Source: Paenibacillus plantiphilus (GTDB lineage Bacteria; Bacillota; Bacilli; Paenibacillales; Paenibacillaceae). Taken from it: DNA of 64,000 nt. Below, in pieces: positions 11,459 to 22,087 of the stretch (positions are counted from its first letter, which is position 1; every line of letters begins with the position of its first letter). A program made the position numbers and the translations under genes. The notes under the pieces are model-generated. The model searched no databases and was not told where the DNA came from. It saw nothing but the letters and a program-made list of their open reading frames with translations. The stretch is taken from positions 1 through 64,000 of the forward strand of contig NZ_CAKMMF010000025.1 of the NCBI RefSeq assembly GCF_927798095.1, in the 5' to 3' direction.

Positions 11459-14400
11459 ATGGTGACGGAGCAGCAGCTTCTTGATTTTATGCGAGAACAG
11501 GCGTACAAGCCAATGACGTACCAGGAATTGGATGAGCAGCTTGGCAGGGGAGACGCCGAGTCTTATAAGACTTTTCTGGTGATGTTGAATGGTCTTGAGG
11601 ATGAGGGAAAGATCATTCGGACTCGGAATGACCGCTATGGTGTGCCGGAGCGGATGAATCTGCTGCGCGGCCGCATTCAAGCGCATGCGAAAGGGTTTGC
11701 GTTCCTGCTGCCTGAGGATAAGGGGCATCCGGACGTTTATTTGCATGCCAATGATCTTAAAAGCGCGATGAATGGCGACATAGTGCTCGTGTGCATTACC
11801 TCCAAGAGCGAGGGCGGCGGCCGAATGGAAGGCGAAGTCATTCGTGTTGTGGAGCGGGCGGTCACGCAAATTGTCGGCACTTTCGACAATCATGATACGT
11901 ATGGATTCGTGCTGCCGGATGACAAACGGATTAATCGGGATATTTTCATACCTAAAGGTCAGTTTCAAGGTGTCGTCTCGGGTCAAAAGGTTGTCGTACG
12001 CATTATCTCATATCCGGAAGGACGCTCGGCTGCAGAGGGCGAGATTATTGAGGTGCTTGGACATAAGGATGATCCGGGCGTCGATATTCTCTCCATTATC
12101 CGCAAGCATCAGTTGCCTGAGGGCTTCCCTGATGATGTAATGGAGGAAGCGGAGGCAGCGCCGGATGCAATTACGGAGGAAGAGATTGTGCGGCAGGGAC
12201 GCCGCGATCTGCGGGATAAGGTCATTGTGACGATTGACGGCGAGGACGCGAAGGATCTTGATGATGCGGTCAATGTGGAGCGTCTGGAGAATGGAAACTA
12301 TGTGCTGGGTGTCCATATTGCCGATGTCGGCTATTATGTGCGGGAGAAGTCTGCGCTGGATCAAGAGGCGTACCGCCGCGGCTGCAGTGTGTACCTGGTC
12401 GACCGGGTTATTCCGATGCTGCCTCACCGGCTCTCGAACGGAATCTGTTCTCTGAACCCGCAGGTGGATCGGCTGACAATGTCCTGTGAGATGGAGTTCG
12501 ATGCGAAGACGCTGAAGCGGGTGCGCCATGATGTGTTCACAAGCGTGATCCGGACGAAAGAACGGATGACGTATACGAATGTGCGCAAAATCGTACAGGA
12601 CGAGGATCCCGAGGTGACGGAGCGTTACGCGGAGCTCGTCGATACGTTCAAGCTGATGGAAGAGCTTGCGATGCGTTTGCGGTCGCACCGGATGAAGCGG
12701 GGCGCGATTGATTTTGACTTCGTGGAATCAAAGGTTATTGTCGATAGCGAGGGCAAGGCAATCGATATTGTGAAGCGTGAACGCTCGGTGGCCGAGCAAA
12801 TTATTGAGGAGTTTATGCTTGCGGCTAACGAGACGGTAGCCGAGCATTTCTACTGGCTGCGTGTGCCGTTTATTTATCGGACGCATGAGAATCCGGATAT
12901 GGAGAAGCTGCTGCATTTTGTTCAGTTCGCGGCGAATTTCGGATACACGATTAAAGGCAAGGGCGGCAGTGAAATTCATCCGCGCGCGTTGCAGACGCTG
13001 CTGGAGGAAATCCGTGGGACGAAGGAGCAGACGGTGATCTCCACCGTCATGCTGCGGTCGATGAAGCAGGCGAAGTATGAGGCGCAGAGCCTTGGGCACT
13101 TCGGGCTGGCTGCGGAGTTCTATTCCCACTTCACATCGCCAATTCGGCGGTATCCGGATCTTGTTATTCACCGCGTGATGCGCGAGGTGTTCGAGAACGG
13201 AGGGACGCTGTCAGAGGCTCGTATTGAGGCGCTGTCCGCCAGGATGCCGGATATTGCGCAGCAATCGTCGGAGCGCGAGCGTGTCGCGGTTGAGGCCGAG
13301 CGTGATACGGATAAGCTCAAGAAGTGCGAGTTCATGCTGGATAAGATCGGCGAGGAGTTCGACGGTATTATTAGCAGTGTGACAAGCTTCGGAATCTTCG
13401 TGGAACTGGAGAACACGGTGGAAGGGCTCATCCGGCTTAGTGATCTCGTGGATGATTATTATCATTTTCACGAGCAGCATATGCTGCTTATCGGTGAGCG
13501 GACGTCCAAGACGTATCGCATTGGCGATGAAGTGAAGATTCGCGTGGAACGCGTGAATATGGATGAGCACACCATTGATTTTGCAATGGTGGAGAATAAG
13601 GCGCAGGGCGCTGGTGTAGGGCGCGGCCGCGAGTTTCTGAGCGGCCGCAGTGGCGGCGGCCGCAGGCGCAGCGGCGGCGAGCGGGTTGGCCGTGGCGGCG
13701 CGGGAGCGAGCGAGCGAGGCGGGCGCGGTGTTGCGGGAGCGAGTGAGCGAGGCGGACGCGGTGTTGCGGGAGCGAGTGAGCGAGGCGGACGCGGTGTTGC
13801 GGGAGCGAGTGAGCGAGGCGGACGCGGTGTTGCGGGAGCGAGTGAGCGAGGCGGACGCGGTGGTGCGGGAGCGAGCGAGCGAGGCGGGCGCGGTGGCGCG
13901 GGAGCGAGTGAGCGAGGCGGACGTGGTGTTGCGGGAGCGAGTGAGCGAGGCGGACGCGGTGTTGCGGGAGCGAGTGAGCGAGGCGGACGCGGTGGTGCGG
14001 GAGCGAGTGAGCGAGGCGGACGTAAGCGCGGCGGGGCGAATGAGCGAGATGGTCAAGGTCGAAACCGAGCAGGTGATGGTGTGAGACGCACCGGTGGCGG
14101 ACAGGCAAGTGGTTCAGATGCACGGGCGTGGAAGCCTGAGGATGATTACAATCTGGATCGGATTCTTGGTGATGGCAATGCCCGCAGTACCGATGCATCC
14201 GCAGAGCAAGGCGGCGGTAATGGAGGCGAAACGCGCCGTGGTGCGCTTCGCACGGATATGTGGGGTTTGCCAATCAGAGGCACGGGTGGCATTATCGATG
14301 ATGGTGAAGACCCGGATCGCTCCTCCAACAGAGGCAGGAATGGTGGATCTGGGCGAGGCCGAAACGGCGGGGATCGCGGTTTCAAAGGTTCATCCGGCGG

Positions 14401-14587
14401 TGCAGGAAGAACAAGTGCGAGCAGCAGTAGTGATGGCAAAGGCTCCCGCAGAAAGAAAGCACCAACCGGTGAAGGGGCAAGTGGAGCGAGCGCTACGGCG
14501 AAACCCGATTCTGGAACCGGCTCTTTAAGAAAGAAAAAGAGCGGCGGTAACGCAACGGCTGCTTTTGTCAGAAAGAAACGGAAATAG
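11459..14587 (+). CDS. rnr: Ribonuclease R with a long RGG-rich tail
   Basis: 3'-5' exoribonuclease that degrades structured RNA and works with tmRNA in quality control. Order: N-terminal winged helix (1-60), cold-shock domains, RNB domain with the metal-binding [12 protein letters not shown] (about 260), and S1 domain [19 protein letters not shown] (about 631-715). The following 320 residues are a low-complexity Gly/Arg/Ser tail, with ten GASERGG units of 11-residue period, then a KKKRK-type basic end. ATG 11459 follows GAGGTGAGAG; the 41 extra upstream residues are not family-like. Total 1042 aa, against about 770-830 usually. It lies upstream of smpB-ssrA. Confidence 0.95.
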   Translation: MVTEQQLLDFMREQAYKPMTYQELDEQLGRGDAESYKTFLVMLNGLEDEGKIIRTRNDRYGVPERMNLLRGRIQAHAKGFAFLLPEDKGHPDVYLHANDLKSAMNGDIVLVCITSKSEGGGRMEGEVIRVVERAVTQIVGTFDNHDTYGFVLPDDKRINRDIFIPKGQFQGVVSGQKVVVRIISYPEGRSAAEGEIIEVLGHKDDPGVDILSIIRKHQLPEGFPDDVMEEAEAAPDAITEEEIVRQGRRDLRDKVIVTIDGEDAKDLDDAVNVERLENGNYVLGVHIADVGYYVREKSALDQEAYRRGCSVYLVDRVIPMLPHRLSNGICSLNPQVDRLTMSCEMEFDAKTLKRVRHDVFTSVIRTKERMTYTNVRKIVQDEDPEVTERYAELVDTFKLMEELAMRLRSHRMKRGAIDFDFVESKVIVDSEGKAIDIVKRERSVAEQIIEEFMLAANETVAEHFYWLRVPFIYRTHENPDMEKLLHFVQFAANFGYTIKGKGGSEIHPRALQTLLEEIRGTKEQTVISTVMLRSMKQAKYEAQSLGHFGLAAEFYSHFTSPIRRYPDLVIHRVMREVFENGGTLSEARIEALSARMPDIAQQSSERERVAVEAERDTDKLKKCEFMLDKIGEEFDGIISSVTSFGIFVELENTVEGLIRLSDLVDDYYHFHEQHMLLIGERTSKTYRIGDEVKIRVERVNMDEHTIDFAMVENKAQGAGVGRGREFLSGRSGGGRRRSGGERVGRGGAGASERGGRGVAGASERGGRGVAGASERGGRGVAGASERGGRGVAGASERGGRGGAGASERGGRGGAGASERGGRGVAGASERGGRGVAGASERGGRGGAGASERGGRKRGGANERDGQGRNRAGDGVRRTGGGQASGSDARAWKPEDDYNLDRILGDGNARSTDASAEQGGGNGGETRRGALRTDMWGLPIRGTGGIIDDGEDPDRSSNRGRNGGSGRGRNGGDRGFKGSSGGAGRTSASSSSDGKGSRRKKAPTGEGASGASATAKPDSGTGSLRKKKSGGNATAAFVRKKRK
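13700..14035 (+). repeat. 33-bp tandem repeats encoding GASERGGRG(V/G)A
   Basis: Ten in-frame 33-bp units inside rnr encode an 11-residue repeat with Arg-Gly-Gly boxes. Units differ at a few positions, mainly Val/Gly, so the array is a recent, still homogeneous expansion. Confidence 0.95.
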
Positions 14588-14658
14588 AAGCTGAGGCAAA
14601 CACCGTGAGTTCAAGGAACGTTGATTACAGGCCAAAAGGCGCTGCAGACAGAGTATTC

Positions 14659-14687
14659 TTGATTTCGGTTTGTAAAGTTGTTACAAT
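14659..14687 (+). promoter_or_regulatory. Promoter of smpB
   Basis: TTGATT (14659-14664), 17-bp spacer, TACAAT (14682-14687). It overlaps the start of the rnr terminator hairpin. Confidence 0.65.
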
Positions 14688-14723
14688 GGACTCCTGACAA
14701 AGCCTGTCAGGAGTCCGTATTTT
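14688..14723 (+). terminator. Hairpin between rnr and smpB
   Basis: A perfect 12-bp hairpin (14688-14699 / 14705-14716) is followed by a T-rich tail. It probably ends rnr transcripts. Its position right after the smpB -10 box also puts it at the 5' end of smpB mRNA. Confidence 0.75.
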
Positions 14724-14777
14724 CATCCGCTTGCTCCAGACAGTAATGCAAACGCTACAAACAAAGAGGTGATCGGC

Positions 14778-15257
14778 ATGGGCAAGAAGAGTGACGGGAA
14801 ACAACTCGCCCAGAACAAGAAGGCTTCCCATGACTATTTCATCGAGGATACGTATGAAGCGGGCATTGTGCTGATGGGGACCGAGATCAAGGCGCTGCGC
14901 ACGGGAAAAGCGAATATAAGCGATGCGTTTGCAACGATCCGGAATGGTGAAATGTTCATACACAATATGCACATCAGCCCGTTCGAACAGGGCAACCGTC
15001 ACAATCCGACTGACCCGACCAGAACGCGCAAGCTGCTGCTGCACAAGGAGCAGATTCATAAGCTGCTGGGCTTGTCCAAGCAGGATGGATATGCGATTGT
15101 GCCGCTCAAGATCTATGTGAAGAACGGCTACGCCAAGCTGCTTATTGGACTTGGTAAAGGTAAGAAGCAGTACGACAAGCGCGAGAGCGCTGCGAAGAAA
15201 GATGCACAGCGTGACATTCAGCGTGCTCTGCGTGAGAAGCAGAAGGTAGCGCGGTAA
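14778..15257 (+). CDS. smpB: SsrA-binding protein SmpB
   Basis: RNA-binding partner of tmRNA in trans-translation. The 159-aa OB-fold protein has [28 protein letters not shown] and the flexible basic tail that enters the decoding site ([18 protein letters not shown]). ATG 14778 has GAGGTG 8 nt upstream. It is followed 255 bp later by its RNA partner ssrA. Confidence 0.97.
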   Translation: MGKKSDGKQLAQNKKASHDYFIEDTYEAGIVLMGTEIKALRTGKANISDAFATIRNGEMFIHNMHISPFEQGNRHNPTDPTRTRKLLLHKEQIHKLLGLSKQDGYAIVPLKIYVKNGYAKLLIGLGKGKKQYDKRESAAKKDAQRDIQRALREKQKVAR

Positions 15258-15341
15258 TTTTCAAGCGAGCTTGCTAACTGGTTCATGTGGCGAACACCGC
15301 CATTCCTTCCAGAAAGACTTTCGCCTGTTGATTCAATCCTG

Positions 15342-15350
15342 TGTTATACT
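15342..15350 (+). promoter_or_regulatory. Possible extended -10 promoter for ssrA
   Basis: TGT-TATACT forms an extended -10 element in the smpB-ssrA gap, without a good -35. Transcription from here would give a 155-nt precursor to be trimmed by RNase P. A closer -10-like TATGCT at 15502-15507 is an alternative. Confidence 0.35.
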
Positions 15351-15512
15351 AAGTGAGCAGTAAGAAACAACAACTTTTGCTCGAAACGCTTATGACCGAT
15401 GAAGCTTGGAGTTTGTCGGTAACTGCGTCGATTAACGTCAGACCTGCTAAACGGACGACCGCGATGACAGCTTGTTAGAGCTAAGTGGAACCGAGGCCGT
15501 TTATGCTAAATT

Positions 15513-15873
15513 GGGGGCGTTTATGGATTCGACGGGGATAGTTCGAGCATGGGTTGCGGGTAGTGGGGACGCGTCCGCTTCATCAACGCTAAAGCCTATT
15601 AAACGGCAACCAACGTACAACTTTAGCAGCAGCCTAAGAAACTGTATGCTAAGCTCCTCTCTTGCATCGCCCATGTGCCAGATGTAGGGGCTCACTCTTA
15701 GTGGGATACGCTGTCACATCTCCGCCTGCGGTGTGCTGAAGAAGACAATCAGGCTGACCTTAGCGATAGCCGGTTACGGGGCGCTTGCTAAGGTGACATC
15801 AAATCTGTGACTACACCCGTAGATGCCTATGTGGCGATGTCTTCGGACAGGGGTTCAAATCCCCTCGCCTCCA
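15513..15873 (+). ncRNA. ssrA: Transfer-messenger RNA (tmRNA)
   Basis: Rescues stalled ribosomes and tags nascent proteins. The 5' end GGGGGCGTTTATGGATTCGA pairs with the 3' end CGCCTCC to close the tRNA-like acceptor; the T-arm reads AGGGGTTCAAATCCCCT. The tag frame ends LAAA followed by TAA; my reading of the tag is GNQRTTLAAA, with the resume codon inferred. In this copy the discriminator A (15873) is followed by TAT, not CCA. The encoded CCA instead follows the duplicate at 30380, which shows that the island joined exactly at the gene's last base. Confidence 0.96.
15792..15873 (+). repeat. attL: 82-bp ssrA 3' end direct repeat
   Basis: Identical to 30299-30380 except one base (T15806 against C30313). 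It covers the tRNA-like 3' part of ssrA, a classical integration site, and bounds the first island. Confidence 0.95.
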
Positions 15874-15889
15874 TATGCAGTATCAGTGA

Positions 15890-15914
15890 CGGACACCATT
15901 CGGTGTCCGTTTTT
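15890..15914 (+). terminator. Terminator after ssrA, supplied by the island
   Basis: CGGACACC / GGTGTCCG with loop ATTC, followed by TTTTT. It lies 17 bp inside the island, so the insertion brought a new transcript end for ssrA. Confidence 0.85.
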
Positions 15915-16218
15915 GCTCATTCGGACTCGAAGGGGTGGGGTAAACCGCTTCGGCTCTAAGGCTTCGGGCTTCTCTGACGTCGAATACGACATATTTCTGA
16001 TGATGTACATGGCGGTACCTATCTATGTAGCAGTTTTGTTGTCACCTGAGCAAACGCCCTGCAACCGGCTTTCTCTTAGGCCAGACTGCTTGTCTTCTTC
16101 CGTTCGCCACAGGCGGAGAGGTGACGGCGTATCCCACTGCGTGAACACAAGATTTAATATATAATTACCTATTATTAGTATTGCAGCATATTGTTTGCTT
16201 TACTTGGGAGGTGATCAT
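15915..16218. other. Non-coding left end of the island
   Basis: No gene is supported. The last 70 bp turn AT-rich and probably hold the promoter of the next gene, but no clear hexamer pair stands out. Confidence 0.4.
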
Positions 16219-17934
16219 TTGGCACACAGTAAAAAGAAAAGACGGTTAGATGTCCCTGCTACAGGTATGAACTTAATGGTATCTGCTGATTTCAATGAGA
16301 TGATGCAATATTCTCCAACAGAGACAGAAATAATTGCTCAATTTAAAAAAGCAAGTATAGGAAACCTCTTGCCTGCGATCTCTCGGCTGATAGCCTCGTC
16401 TCATATGGATGATACTGATACTGTTTTAAATGAAGTCATCATACGGTGCTGGGAACAAGGAATACATAAAGATTATATTGAACGAATATTACAATATAAG
16501 CAACCTAATGTGTTTTTTAATAATAGGCAAATGCTATTAAATGCTGTCAAGTGGTTACTAGTTCAAGCAGATGAGGTAACTTATAATGATGTGCCTGAAA
16601 TAAATAACCCTAGTGCATTCATGCATTGTTTTCATCTTTCCACCATGCTCTCTAGCTTTTATCAAATTCCTACAGACATGAAAATCATTGAACTTGAAAG
16701 TGTGCAAAATGGGAACTTTAATCGAAATATTAATTATCTGCACACTGTACAAAGAAGCATTGAATGTTATTTGAATATAGCTTCTCAAAGGGACAGATTT
16801 CAAACTAAAGAGTATGTAGATATTGCAGAATTGTTTTATAACAATACTGGTGTTAGCATAAAGGCTTACTTATTTTTTATGACTGCAATTAATGCATCAT
16901 TTCATCCAAGTGGCGATGTCAGAGATTTTATATGGACAAATAGAATGGTGAACGATGTTAATAAGTATGTACAATATCTTGGTATAGACACGGATGAGAT
17001 TCACAACCTATTTCAAATGACGACAATCTCCATGGAGGAATTTAAGCAGAGTTTTGCAGAATCGACATGTCATAGATGGGATTTTAATTATTTTAGGAAG
17101 AAGCCAGTTATACGTCAGGGGGAGGTTTTTTATCCACTTGATAGTCAGTTAGTGCTTGAGAATATATGGGATGGCTTATATTGGAGAATTATTGATGGTT
17201 TAAGTCCAGAACTAGCAAATAAGTTTAGAATATTTGTTGGTCGCATATTTGAGTTGTATTGCCACGATTTACTAGTTAATGCAGAGCCATCACTAAAAAT
17301 GGCTAGGTATATTCCTGAGTTTCAATATAAGTATGCAAAAAATAAATTGCTATCGCCTGATGGTTTTATTCAGTATAAAAACGATTTGATTGTGTTCGAT
17401 TATAAAGCTAAAAGATTAAACATGCAGACAACTCTTGTAGCTGGTAATATCGAGTCGTTTGAGAAGGATATTTCTCAATTAATTATTGAACCTGCTAAGA
17501 AAATATATGCTCATCTTCAGAGGTTTATCGAGGCACCTATTGAGAATGTGCCGATTGATTTTACAAAAGCAAGAAAAATTCATGCTGTCATAGTCACGCA
17601 AGGTTCGCTATCGGGTGTGAAAATTGTGTATGAGAGAATAGAGCAAAGGCTACGTGATGAGGGCTTATATGATAGGGGCTCCTTGATTGAATGGCATCTT
17701 CTCGATGTAAATGAATTTGAGGAATTAGTGAGTTTAATGGAGCAGGGATGTAACCTTGTAAATACATTTTCACAAAAGGCCTCTTCCAGATACAGATATA
17801 TTTCTTTTCATGATTACCTTGCATATGCTAGAAGACCTCATAGTCACTCCTTTATAGCTAAGAAGCGATTTCATGATTGGTTTGATTATGTAATTGAAGT
17901 TATGAAAAGCAATGCACCAGGCGAAGAATCCTGA
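16219..17934 (+). CDS. Unrecognised 571-aa protein with PD-(D/E)XK-like motif
   Basis: I do not recognise the family. TTG 16219 is chosen for its strong GGGAGGTGAT site. The N-terminal 300 residues are helix-rich without a clear motif. Near residue 390 the string LSPDGFIQYKNDLIVFDYKAKR matches the PD-(D/E)XK nuclease pattern (D, then a strand, then D-x-K). The gene is AT-rich, unlike the core genome. It stands alone, next to attL, where islands often carry defence cargo. A restriction-like nuclease is inferred, not shown. Confidence 0.6.
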   Translation: MAHSKKKRRLDVPATGMNLMVSADFNEMMQYSPTETEIIAQFKKASIGNLLPAISRLIASSHMDDTDTVLNEVIIRCWEQGIHKDYIERILQYKQPNVFFNNRQMLLNAVKWLLVQADEVTYNDVPEINNPSAFMHCFHLSTMLSSFYQIPTDMKIIELESVQNGNFNRNINYLHTVQRSIECYLNIASQRDRFQTKEYVDIAELFYNNTGVSIKAYLFFMTAINASFHPSGDVRDFIWTNRMVNDVNKYVQYLGIDTDEIHNLFQMTTISMEEFKQSFAESTCHRWDFNYFRKKPVIRQGEVFYPLDSQLVLENIWDGLYWRIIDGLSPELANKFRIFVGRIFELYCHDLLVNAEPSLKMARYIPEFQYKYAKNKLLSPDGFIQYKNDLIVFDYKAKRLNMQTTLVAGNIESFEKDISQLIIEPAKKIYAHLQRFIEAPIENVPIDFTKARKIHAVIVTQGSLSGVKIVYERIEQRLRDEGLYDRGSLIEWHLLDVNEFEELVSLMEQGCNLVNTFSQKASSRYRYISFHDYLAYARRPHSHSFIAKKRFHDWFDYVIEVMKSNAPGEES

Positions 17935-18214
17935 ATTATTGCAAAGGAATGATTCAAGCAGATGGTCTATCCTAACACGTTGGAATTTACATTGGGCGTT
18001 CTTCTGGTCAATACACTTAGTTTTGTCGCAGTACCTTGTCTAATCAGTGCTTTAGCTGGGATTTGCTCAGGTTATTATAGCCAACAATGAGGATTCGGTT
18101 TATACAGTTTAGTCAGCTATTCTATATATTCTTAAAATGGTGATTCTGTAACATGCAATTTGTAAATGTGTTAATCAGGATACCCAGCCTCGCGGCGATA
18201 GACAATAAACAGCA
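17935..18214. other. Intergenic region, no gene seen
   Basis: AT-rich sequence after the PD-(D/E)XK-like gene. No convincing open frame, promoter or repeat. Confidence 0.4.
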
Positions 18215-18250
18215 AACAGCGGAAAGGACAACTGCATCCTCTCCGCTGTT
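18215..18250 (-). terminator. Hairpin after the ankyrin lipoprotein gene
   Basis: Arms AACAGCGGA and TCCGCTGTT lie just beyond the minus-strand stop. The T-run is weak. Confidence 0.5.
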
Positions 18251-18267
18251 CATATTGTTCATCCGAA

Positions 18268-18915
18268 TCACCGTATCCGCACCCTCACGCCGTCCTCTGT
18301 TTTATAATCCTCTGGATGTGTCTCATGCCTTGGCCTGTTGTCGATTGTAGCTCCGGCGTCTTCAAGTAGTTTCAGTATATCTGTGTTGTAGGTCGTCTTC
18401 GCTATCGTCACGCCTTTATTCGGATCAGCACCATAATCCAGCAACCGACGTACAATAGCTACCTGATCGAACATTACTGCCGATTGCAGACCGCTATCTA
18501 CATCCGCACCATATTGGATGAGCAACTCCACAACCTCCAGATTACCCTTCTCTATGGCATCATGCATGGCAGGAAAGTCTTCTGATGGGTCAGCCCCCGC
18601 TTCCAACAACAATTTCACCATCGGCCCCGGGTCTTCATTGAAGTTGACCGCCAACGATAAGTTGCCTACAGGAATCGACTCCGCTCCAACTCCATAATCA
18701 GCCGCGATGTTGGGCGAGGCTCCTTCATCCAGCAATCGTTGTACCTCATTCAGATTGCCTTTCCTGATTGCCGCATTTAGCTCCGTAAATATGCCATCCG
18801 TTCTAACCTGTTCAGATTGCTGAGAATTCAACACACGCTCTACAATGGAGCATCCTGTCAGAGCCACCAGGCAAAGTAACAGGACTCCAATTGCATATAT
18901 CCTCCGCATCATCAT
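18268..18915 (-). CDS. Ankyrin-repeat lipoprotein
   Basis: A 215-aa predicted lipoprotein. It has a signal peptide with lipobox LTGC (about residues 19-22), then four ankyrin repeats recognisable from phrases such as GNLNEVQRLLDEGASPN, GNLEVVELLIQYGADVD and QVAIVRRLLDYGADPNKG. GGAGGTGAA precedes the ATG. The ligand is unknown. It lies in the decayed middle of the island but is itself intact. Confidence 0.85.
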   Translation of the reverse strand: MMMRRIYAIGVLLLCLVALTGCSIVERVLNSQQSEQVRTDGIFTELNAAIRKGNLNEVQRLLDEGASPNIAADYGVGAESIPVGNLSLAVNFNEDPGPMVKLLLEAGADPSEDFPAMHDAIEKGNLEVVELLIQYGADVDSGLQSAVMFDQVAIVRRLLDYGADPNKGVTIAKTTYNTDILKLLEDAGATIDNRPRHETHPEDYKTEDGVRVRIR

Positions 18916-18971
18916 TTCACCTCCAGACCAACTCTGATTATTCGCAGAGTCATTGTATTAGCCTTATTGGC

Positions 18972-19163
18972 TCAATAGCCGCCGCGAAGTCGATCCTCCA
19001 TGTGCGTTGCCTGATTCAGCAACAGGAATGCAACAACGAACAAAGCAATGCCGATCCAGATGTGTTTACGTTTCTTCTTCGCTATCGCGGTGATTGTGTA
19101 GGCAATGCTCGTAATCTGTATAATGGCTCCGATAATCTTCAGCATCAATGCGGTTGTTTCCAT
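18972..19163 (-). CDS. Small two-helix membrane protein
   Basis: A 63-aa protein with two hydrophobic segments (about 8-27 and 35-51) separated by the basic loop AKKKRKH. It lies upstream of the ankyrin lipoprotein on the same strand, 57 bp away, and may be co-transcribed. No family was recognised and the ribosome site is weak. Confidence 0.5.
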   Translation of the reverse strand: METTALMLKIIGAIIQITSIAYTITAIAKKKRKHIWIGIALFVVAFLLLNQATHMEDRLRGGY

Positions 19164-19285
19164 ATGCTTATCCAGTCCTTTCCCCTTGTACTGTTGTAAT
19201 GAAATCTATCCTGCTCCCCTTGCCGTATCTTCCTTAATGAAGAAAGCGAAGTCGATCAAGTAGCTTCGACTCCACTCTTGAATGA

Positions 19286-20940
19286 TTACAAATTGATTCT
19301 GCGGATGGACTTGCTGTTGTCATCATAGAAGATGACATTGCCGTTGTTGTCGAAGACCATCTGCTTCATTTGTCTTATCTGCAATCCATCCTTGTAAATC
19401 AAGTCATTTTCGTTGATGAAGGTGGTCATGTTTCCGGCCTCGCCCATTTCGTAGACCGTTCCTGCAATACTCATATACAATTTCCCGTTGTGAGTCCCGT
19501 TGTGAGCAGATGCACTATCAAATCGGGTATCTTCATACACGGCAACCTTGTCCACCTTCACAGGAAATAGTTGAAGACTGTACATTTTGCTCCGACCAAA
19601 CACATATAGCTTGTCCGCAGTTGCATGAGCGGCGGCAACAGGAGGGTAGCCGTAGTAATCGGACAAATCCAGAGCGGTATAGCTTGTACTGCTGGCGATA
19701 CGCTCAACCTGAGATTGATTCAGCTTGCCTTCATAGACATGGGACTCATGGCTGCCTGTAACGCCATACAGGATACTCTCCGCATCAGGAAAAGCGATAA
19801 AATCCACGAAGCGGGTTTCTTCATGGTCAAAGTCATAGGCCGCTACGCTGACTCCCCCTGTGATGTCGTAGATGATTGTTTGTGCGGATACCTTCGCCGC
19901 AAGGTATAGCTTGTTGCTAGCCACATTGTAAGCCAGCTTCAGCGGCATGAGATTTTTGTAGTCGTAGTGCTTTGCATTTCCATTCGCATCCTTGTAATCC
20001 CAATTGAAGTCCTGATTGATCGTCTTGAACGTCTCTACCGTTCCTTTAGAGCTGTTGAATTTGCGGATCTTCAACTTCTGACTGTCGAGGAAGTAGACAT
20101 TGTTGTTCTTGTCCACGATCATGCTGTCAACTTGGTTAATCTTCGCTGTCCGCACAGGGCCATCCACATCACCAGCACCTGAGCCGCCAACCAATGTCTC
20201 CACCGTAAACTTCGCAGATGGTGTGGATGAAGGTGTTTGATCTACAGGTGTGGTCGGTGCAGATGAACCAGGTGTAGCTGGACTTGGTGCGGATGGAGTT
20301 GTGGGTGTTGGATTCGTTGTTGTCTGTCCTCCACCAATCTCCTTGTTGTCATTGCCATACTGATAGGCACGCCAAAGCATAACTGTTGCTTCTGCACGGG
20401 TGATTGTCGCTTGTGGACGGAATGTCTCGTCTTGGAAGCCAGATACAAGCCATTCTCTACTGCCAATGAAACATAGCTCTTTGCGGATTCGGATATACCA
20501 GCATAGTCTTTGAACATTGCTTCAATGGTACTTTGATCGGGCAGACGATTGACGTCATAGCCTTTGAGCTTGACGAGGGCGACAGCCACATCTTCACGGG
20601 TTGCTGGTGCGGATGGATTGAAGATGTACTTGCCGTCTGCGGTACGATAGCCCATCATGTAGTCCTTCACGGATTCCACGAACGGAGAAGCCCAGTTTGT
20701 TGCCTCGATGTCAGAGAAGGAAGAGTAATTCACCTTTTTGGGCGTGATGCCGGATGCAGTAATCATGATCTTGGCGAACTCTGACCGGGTGATGGTGTTA
20801 TTCGGTCTGAACTTGCCATCAGGATAGCCGCTGATGACTTTACGATTTACCATCTCGGCTATAAAGCTATAGGCCCAATGCGTCGATGGAAGATCGGTGA
20901 AGCTGACGTTTGATTGTGTTGTTTCTTTCCTTCTTCTCAA
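19286..20940 (-). pseudogene. S-layer-homology protein, frameshifted
   Basis: The N-terminal part (to about 20455) has two SLH domains (VSFTDLPSTHWAYSFIAEM, GYPDGKFRPNNTITRSEFAK; FSDIEATNWASPFVESVKDY) and the beginning of a third. A one-base loss near 20455 shifts the frame. In the other frame the third SLH continues (GFQDETFRPQATITRAEATV), followed by a Pro/Thr-rich linker and a beta-propeller-like region to 19286. SLH domains anchor proteins to cell-wall polysaccharide. The signal peptide is missing, because the 5' end is fused to recombinase debris. Confidence 0.8.
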
Positions 20941-21254
20941 TCAATTCTGTTTGCATCTCATCCAACATCTCTTGATGAAATGACTTGCCTTTGCCAGCCT
21001 GTACATCACTCTTAACTGCATACACATGCTTCTCTAAAAATGCGATCTCCGCTGCTAAGCTGGATACCTGTGTAATCAGATGCTTGTTCTTCTCATTATG
21101 GTACATGTGAATCTCTTCCTCCAAGTGATTGCCCATCGACAGCCGTAACAGAATCGTTCTGAGCTTATTGGTGAAAATTTCCTCAACCCGTTCTTTACGC
21201 CAGCCTACATAAGAACAAAACTCCTTACCTTTCCGCATGTAACCACCACATACT
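20867..21254 (-). pseudogene. Serine recombinase C-terminal tail
   Basis: Reads CGGYMRKGKEFCSYVGWRKE, the second half of the zinc ribbon of a large serine recombinase, then a long coiled coil to the stop. The matching upstream body lies next door on the opposite strand (21255-21839). Its 3' end overlaps the start of the SLH frame. Confidence 0.7.
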
Positions 21255-21839
21255 AGTAACGGTGGTACGCCGCCGTATGGATACCGGACGGAGCATATTG
21301 CTCTGGGGCATCAGAACACCAAGGCGACATGGGTACCGGGGCCAAGGGAGGAAATCGACGTTGTACGCTGGATTTTCAATCAGTATGCGTATGAAGGGAT
21401 GGGATACCACAAGATCGCGTCTGAGCTGAATCAGAGGCAGATACCGACGCAGAAGGGGCGGACATGGTCGGCAAGTACAATAAGAGCCATTATCTTCAAT
21501 GAAGCTTACATCGGAAGCAAGGTGTGGAACAAGCAGGACTATCAGACCAAGGGTAAAAAATGGCGGGATCGTTCGGAATGGATCATCACGGAGAATGCTC
21601 ATCCAGCTCTCATCACCAAGGAACTGTTTGAGCAATGTCAGACCGTCGCTAAGCAACGCAACAACGGCGGGGGTGAAACGCATAAACCTTTTGGCTCCAA
21701 GCCCATCTCGCCCTTCTGGTTGCGTGGAATTATGGTATGCGATAAATGCGGATCACGGATGGTCGGCAACTCAACATCCACACGTACCAAGAGCGGCGGT
21801 CAACGATATTATTACACAACTCCTATATACGATGATTAA
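21255..21839 (+). pseudogene. Serine recombinase middle fragment
   Basis: Begins NGGTPPYGYRTEHIALG and contains the recombinase domain (YHKIASELNQRQIPTQKGRTWS) and the first zinc-ribbon half (CDKCGSRMVG), ending at RYYY before leaving homology. It lacks the catalytic N-terminal domain. Its expected continuation, CGGYMRKG, is the adjacent minus-strand fragment, so an inversion separates the two. Confidence 0.8.
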
Positions 21840-21875
21840 GCATAGGGACAATCAGTTGCCAAAGCATTGCATGGA

Positions 21876-22087
21876 TTAACCCTCCATCCGCACGATACTT
21901 GGCTGGACAGTGAATTGAATCAACATCGTCACTTGTCCGTTGTTCAGTGCAACAACTGCAAATCTGCCTTCATTGCATTCTGCCATTCTTCTCCGTAGGT
22001 TGGCAATGCGGCTGAGACAGTGGTGGTTACTATGAATCCTGTAGCTAATGCCGTTACAGCCATTCCGATAAAAAGCTTTCTAATCAT
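21876..22087 (-). pseudogene. Small secreted protein, frameshifted
   Basis: ATG 22087 follows GAGGGGG. It encodes a signal peptide (MIRKLFIGMAVTALATGF, then a cleavage region VSAA) and ALPTYGEEWQNAM. The frame ends at 21944 after 47 aa, but shifting by one base restores a frame reading RFAVVALNNGQVTMLIQFTV to 21876. It is probably a frameshifted exported peptide of about 70 aa. It lies upstream of, and divergent from, an XRE regulator. Confidence 0.5.

Noticed and set aside
13488-14273. Overlapping long frames on both strands in the rnr tail
   Set aside because: They arise from the 33-bp repeats being open in several frames; only the rnr frame continues the RNase R protein.
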